NCBI GenBank assembly: GCA_029237695.1
Contig: CM055279.1
Location: forward strand, 5,102,323 to 5,166,322
Direction: 5' to 3'
Source of the DNA: Conchocele bisecta
Lineage: Eukaryota; Mollusca; Bivalvia; Lucinida; Thyasiridae
Length of the DNA stretch: 64,000 bases
The notes beneath the pieces were generated by a model. It was not told the origin of the DNA, made no database searches, and saw nothing but the letters and a program-made list of their open reading frames with translations. The translations under genes were made by a program, and so were the position numbers. Each line of letters opens with the position of its first letter. Position 1 is the stretch's first letter. Positions 60,573 to 64,000 of this stretch are shown in pieces.

Positions 60573-60775
60573 AGAATTCCGCGGAATCAAATGTCTCGCC
60601 TTGTTCCGCCTTGACCTTGACCCTGGGGCCCCGAGAATAGTCCTATATTCATCTACATATAGTAAAGATATGTATAACGTTTGATGACTGTAGCTGATAA
60701 GGTGTAAGTAATGACCGTAACACGAAAACTTAACATTGAATGATGACGCTTTCGCGGGCGAGACGAGACAAAAAC
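60573..60775 (-). mobile_element. TCTCGCCCGCG element, minus strand, single internal unit
   Basis: Reads AGAATTCCGCGGAATC, AAATGTCTCGCCTTGTTCC, GGGGCCCCGAGAATAG ... TTTCGCGGGCGAGACGAGAC, the reverse of 23541-24297 without the tandem expansion. Confidence 0.75.
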
Positions 60776-61190
60776 GGAGTTTAGTGAAACAAATCCCTGT
60801 GCCTCGGGTCTACCACACTGAACACTTATTGCTCGGGTTCATGTACGATCCTTGTTGGCATTGGAATGTGTCCGAGAACTCGCGCATGTTCTGTAGGGTG
60901 CCAATAATCCTGAAATAAAACGATAATATTTATAAAGGATCTTGTAAGAGGACACGCCATGTGATTTTGTACATGTGCTTGTGATTTTTCATGCAATATA
61001 CTTATAGAAACTGTGATACTTTGACGAATTCTCCCCCTCCCCCACCCCCAATGTAGAAGGTTAAATGCGGGATCGAACCTTGAACGACATTGGCTGTTGA
61101 ATAGTCTTAACCCTTACAGCTACACACAGCAATTGTCGTCTGCTGTTGCTTTATATCTTGCCTTATTTCGATTGGAAATGATTCTAAAGT
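60776..61190. other. No gene; SINE and foldback scraps
   Basis: 61050-61080 has a GCGGGATCGAACC scrap; 61110-61190 is half of the CTGCTGTTGCTTTATATC foldback. Confidence 0.4.
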
Positions 61191-61192
61191 GC

Positions 61193-62480
61193 TATTGGGA
61201 CTAACCTGAATATATTGGGACTTAGCTGAATCTATTGGGACTTGCCTGAATATATTGGGTCTTACCTGAATCTATTGGGACTTACCTGAATATATTGGGA
61301 CTTACCTGAATATATTGGGACTTAGCTGAATCTATTGGGACTTACCTGAATATATTGGGTCTTACCTGAATCTATTGTGACTTAGCTGAATCTATTGGGA
61401 CTTACCTGAATATATTGGGTCTTACCTGAATCTATTGGGACTTACCTGAATCTATTGTGACTTACCCGAATCTATTGGGACTTACCTGAATATACTTACT
61501 TGCATCTATTGGGACTTAACTGAATATACTTACATGAATATTTTGGGACTTACCTGAATATATTGGAACTTACCTGAATCTACTTATCTGAACCTATTGG
61601 GACTTACCTGAATCTATTAGGACTTATCTGAATCTACTTAACTGAATCTATTGGGACTTACCTGAATATATTGGGTCTTACCTGAATTGGACTTACCTGA
61701 ATCTATTGGGACTTACCTGAATCTATTGGGACTTACCTGAATATACTTACCTGCATCTATTGGGACTTAACTGAATATACTTACATGCATATTTTGGGAC
61801 TTACCTGAATATATTGGAACTTACCTGAATCTACTTATCTGAACCTATTGGGACTTACCTGAATCTATTAGGACTTATCTGAATCTACTTAACTGAATCT
61901 ATTGGGACTTACCTGAATATATTGGGTCTTACCTGAATTGGACTTACCTGAATCTATTGCGACTTACCTGAATCTATTGGGACTTACCTGAATATAATTA
62001 CCTGCATCTATTGGGACTGAACTGAATATACTTATATGAATATTTTGGGACTTACCTGAATATATTGGGACTTACCTGAATCTACTTATCTGATCCAATT
62101 GGGACTTACCTGAATATATTGGCACTTACCTGAATATACTGGGACTTACCTGAATCTACTTATCTGAATATATTGGGACTTATCTGAATCTACTTAGCTG
62201 AATCTATTGGAACTTACCTGAATATATTGGGTCTTACCTGAATCTATTGGGACTGTTCAGGTATTGGGACTTACCTGAATCTATTGGGACTTACCTGAAT
62301 CTACTTATCTGAATATATTGGGACTTACCTGCATCTATTGGGTCTCGCATGCATCTATTGGGTCTTACCTGAATCTATTGGGACTTACCTGAATCTACTT
62401 ATCTGAATATATTGGGACTTACCTGCATCTATTGGGTCTCACCTGCATCTATTGGGTCTTACCTGAATCTATTGGGACTG
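61193..62480. repeat. 20-bp tandem array, about 60 units, TTGGGACTTACCTGAATMTA
   Basis: Units of 20-21 bp with shortened variants (CTACTTATCTGAA). A higher-order repeat of about 251 bp occurs three times (anchor TGCATCTATTGGGACT at 61501, 61752, 62003). Roughly 30 units contain ACTTACCTG exactly. Confidence 0.95.
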
Positions 62481-62589
62481 TGGGCCCCAGTAAGGATATG
62501 GTTTACAGCATCGTCTTTGGAAGATATCCCACACCGAATCTGACAACAATAGAGAATGTTGGAGTACAAAATACTCGGCAATGTAAAAA

Positions 62590-62890
62590 TACTGTAATAA
62601 AGTTCAAATTTACTTAATTCAGCTGCAAAACATTGTTTGCTTTTTTCAGCTCAAATAAGTGATTTTTTTTATCATTTATTCCCTATTTAACAAGGAAGAA
62701 AATCAATAATATTGTTGAATTTGAAATCTGGGGTATAATACTCTTTAGATACAAAACTTATCTGGAGCTCTGGGATAGGGTATTATACTTTTTTAGACAT
62801 GTAGAAAACAAAACAAAAAATGTACTCATTGTATAGTCAATGTATTTATTTATAATACTCTTTAGACACACAATTTATCTGGAGCTCTGC
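62590..62890. mobile_element. CAGAGCTCCAGATAAG MITE ends
   Basis: 62590-62773 is the right half of the 24664-type element (GCTGCAAAACATTGTTTGC, ACAAAACTTATCTGGAGCTC); a second end, AATTTATCTGGAGCTCTG, follows at 62871-62888. Confidence 0.6.
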
Positions 62891-63037
62891 CTAACTATCT
62901 GACATAGACCTGTCGATGATGTTTGGACAAATGCATTAACACTTTCACCCCGAACGTTACTTCATTTCCGGTAGTGACAAATCTACTTCGTTCTACACAC
63001 AACTTTCTACAACAGGTGCAACAATAACATGTAAATC

Positions 63038-63199
63038 ATGCCGAAAACGTGCGAAGCTTGGGGCTACAACTGCCACAACATGAAGGACAGAGATATCTGC
63101 TTCTCACAGTTCAGAGATATGAAAAATAAAAAAAAACAAGTCTCGGCAACTAGTCTAAAGTTAGCTCGTGCGGTTGTTTCAGACATTTATACTTTATAA
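63038..63199 (+). CDS. THAP-like N-terminal fragment, 53-codon ORF
   Basis: ATG 63038 begins MPKTCEAWGYNCHNMKDRD, then ICFSQFRD and a lysine-rich stretch to TAA 63197-63199. THAP domains typically begin M-P-x-x-C-x-A-x-G-C-x-N and continue to S-F-H-x-F-P (family knowledge); here the second Cys position is Tyr, with Cys three residues later, and the HxFP is QFRD. It may be a first exon (the real donor would lie before the A run at 63125) or a decayed fragment. THAP proteins are zinc-dependent DNA binders, many derived from P-element-type transposases. The remaining domain (Trp, C-terminal C-x2-H, AVPTIF) is not visible nearby. Confidence 0.35.
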   Translation: MPKTCEAWGYNCHNMKDRDICFSQFRDMKNKKKQVSATSLKLARAVVSDIYTL

Positions 63200-63215
63200 T
63201 CTACGGAGCCCCGCA

Positions 63216-63575
63216 GGGGACATAGAATTCTTTTTTTTATTAATTCGTTCTCGCGAAATAACAATTCGTTCCTCAATTTAAAAATTCGTTCCCACGAATT
63301 AACAATTCGTTCTCACGAATTACCAATTCGTTCCCTCAATTTAACAATTCGTTCCCACGAAATAACAATTCGTTCCCACGGGAATGAATTGTTAATTCGT
63401 GGGAACGAATTATTATATCGTGGGAACGAATTGTTAAATTGAGAGAACGAATTGTCATTTCGTGGGAACGAATTGTTAATTCGAGGTCGAATTGTTCAAA
63501 TTGTTAATTCGAGGGAACGAATTGTTAAATTGGTGGAACGAATTGTTATTTCGTGGGAACGAATCAATAACAAAA
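63216..63575. repeat. Giant hairpin made of ATTCGTTCCCACGAATTAAC units
   Basis: About seven 20-22-bp units read one way (63240-63378), then about eight read the opposite way (63379-63570), so the whole folds back; each unit is itself nearly palindromic. Preceded by GGAGCCCCGCAGGGGAC, a small stem. Confidence 0.85.
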
Positions 63576-63639
63576 ATCCGTAATAATCCAATGAATGGTT
63601 AGATGCATACTTCATGGCATACCCACAGGTTGAAGTAAC

Positions 63640-64000
63640 GGACCAAGGTCTATAAATACATTAATTATACCTACCAGATGGCGGCGGCCCGAATGTGGAG
63701 CCCGCCGAGGCATTTGATGGTCTCAGTGTGTATTTGAAGTTTGAATTAAGGGTTGTGGAGATATAAGGTATGTAAAAGCTTTAACGCAAATTTTAAAGTC
63801 ATTTGCCTTGATCTTGGGCATGTGGGCCGCATGGGTGGGCTATAGAATGAAAATATGCATGATAATACAACATATTTTAAGTTAGAAGTAAATCGGAGTA
63901 AGTGTTGTGGAGATATAAGGTATGTACAAACTTAACACAAATTTGACCTTGACCTTGGGCATGTGGACCACATGGGCAGGCTATAGAATGAAAATATGGA
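63640..64000 (-). mobile_element. TCGAGCCCGC-type element end, minus strand, runs off window
   Basis: Reverse complement of the 52150-52345 region: GGCGGCGGCCCGAATGTGG, GAGGCATTTGATGGTCTCAG, then units with GAGATATAAGGTATGTA and ACCTTGACCTTGGGCATGTG. Confidence 0.65.

Noticed and set aside
61193..62480. Possible CRISPR array
   Set aside because: Units are contiguous with no unique spacers, the genome is a metazoan, and there are no cas genes.
1..64000. Transposase, reverse transcriptase or integrase genes
   Set aside because: Looked for DDE/DDD, RT (YXDD) and tyrosine-recombinase motifs in long frames on both strands; none seen. All mobile elements here appear non-autonomous.

Overview
This is eukaryotic, intron-rich, repeat-saturated DNA. 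Its short interspersed elements end in a GGCCGTTAAAC-type tail followed by (AAAC)n or (ACTC)n, its GAGGGGGC and AGCTCACCTGAGC foldback elements are of kinds I associate with molluscs, and the one long gene has recognisable animal orthologues. A marine bivalve is my best guess; that is inference from repeat style, not a database match. The 500-N run fits a scaffolded chromosome-level assembly.

Layout. (1) 3-320: last coding exon of a C2H2 zinc-finger gene entering from the left. (2) 321-4930: repeat-rich DNA with about 33 copies of a 59-bp satellite (2255-4215). (3) 4933-8250: a compact, intron-free cluster of decayed genes on both strands that overlap one another, beside one intact zinc-ribbon ORF and a hairpin with mirrored TATA boxes. 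It looks like the remnant of a virus-like or large mobile element; no polymerase, integrase or transposase is visible. (4) 9732-45404: a complete eight-exon gene with an N-terminal FHA domain and a C-terminal PHD finger, which I identify as the orthologue of transcription factor 19 (TCF19). All seven introns have GT/AG ends and compatible phases, and the open reading frame is 1560 nt (519 aa) once the artefactual scaffold gap in exon 6 is closed on its 15-bp overlapping flanks. (5) 45405-64000: no long gene, but nested SINEs, foldback MITEs and tandem arrays, including an array of hairpins just past the TCF19 stop codon and an array of about 60 short units that repeats the 5' splice-site/U1 snRNA pairing sequence. 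A small ORF near 63.1 kb resembles the start of a THAP zinc-finger protein.

The introns of TCF19 (up to 17.6 kb) are made almost entirely of mobile DNA. Several insertions are nested, and their target-site duplications fix element boundaries and relative ages. TCF19 is a nuclear chromatin-associated protein in vertebrates (FHA binds phosphothreonine; PHD reads the histone H3 tail). Nothing here links it functionally to the flanking zinc-finger gene or to the decayed cluster.

All reading was by eye. Copy numbers and repeat boundaries are approximate, and family names for repeats (S1-S3 for SINEs, T-MITE and so on) are labels of convenience for this window.
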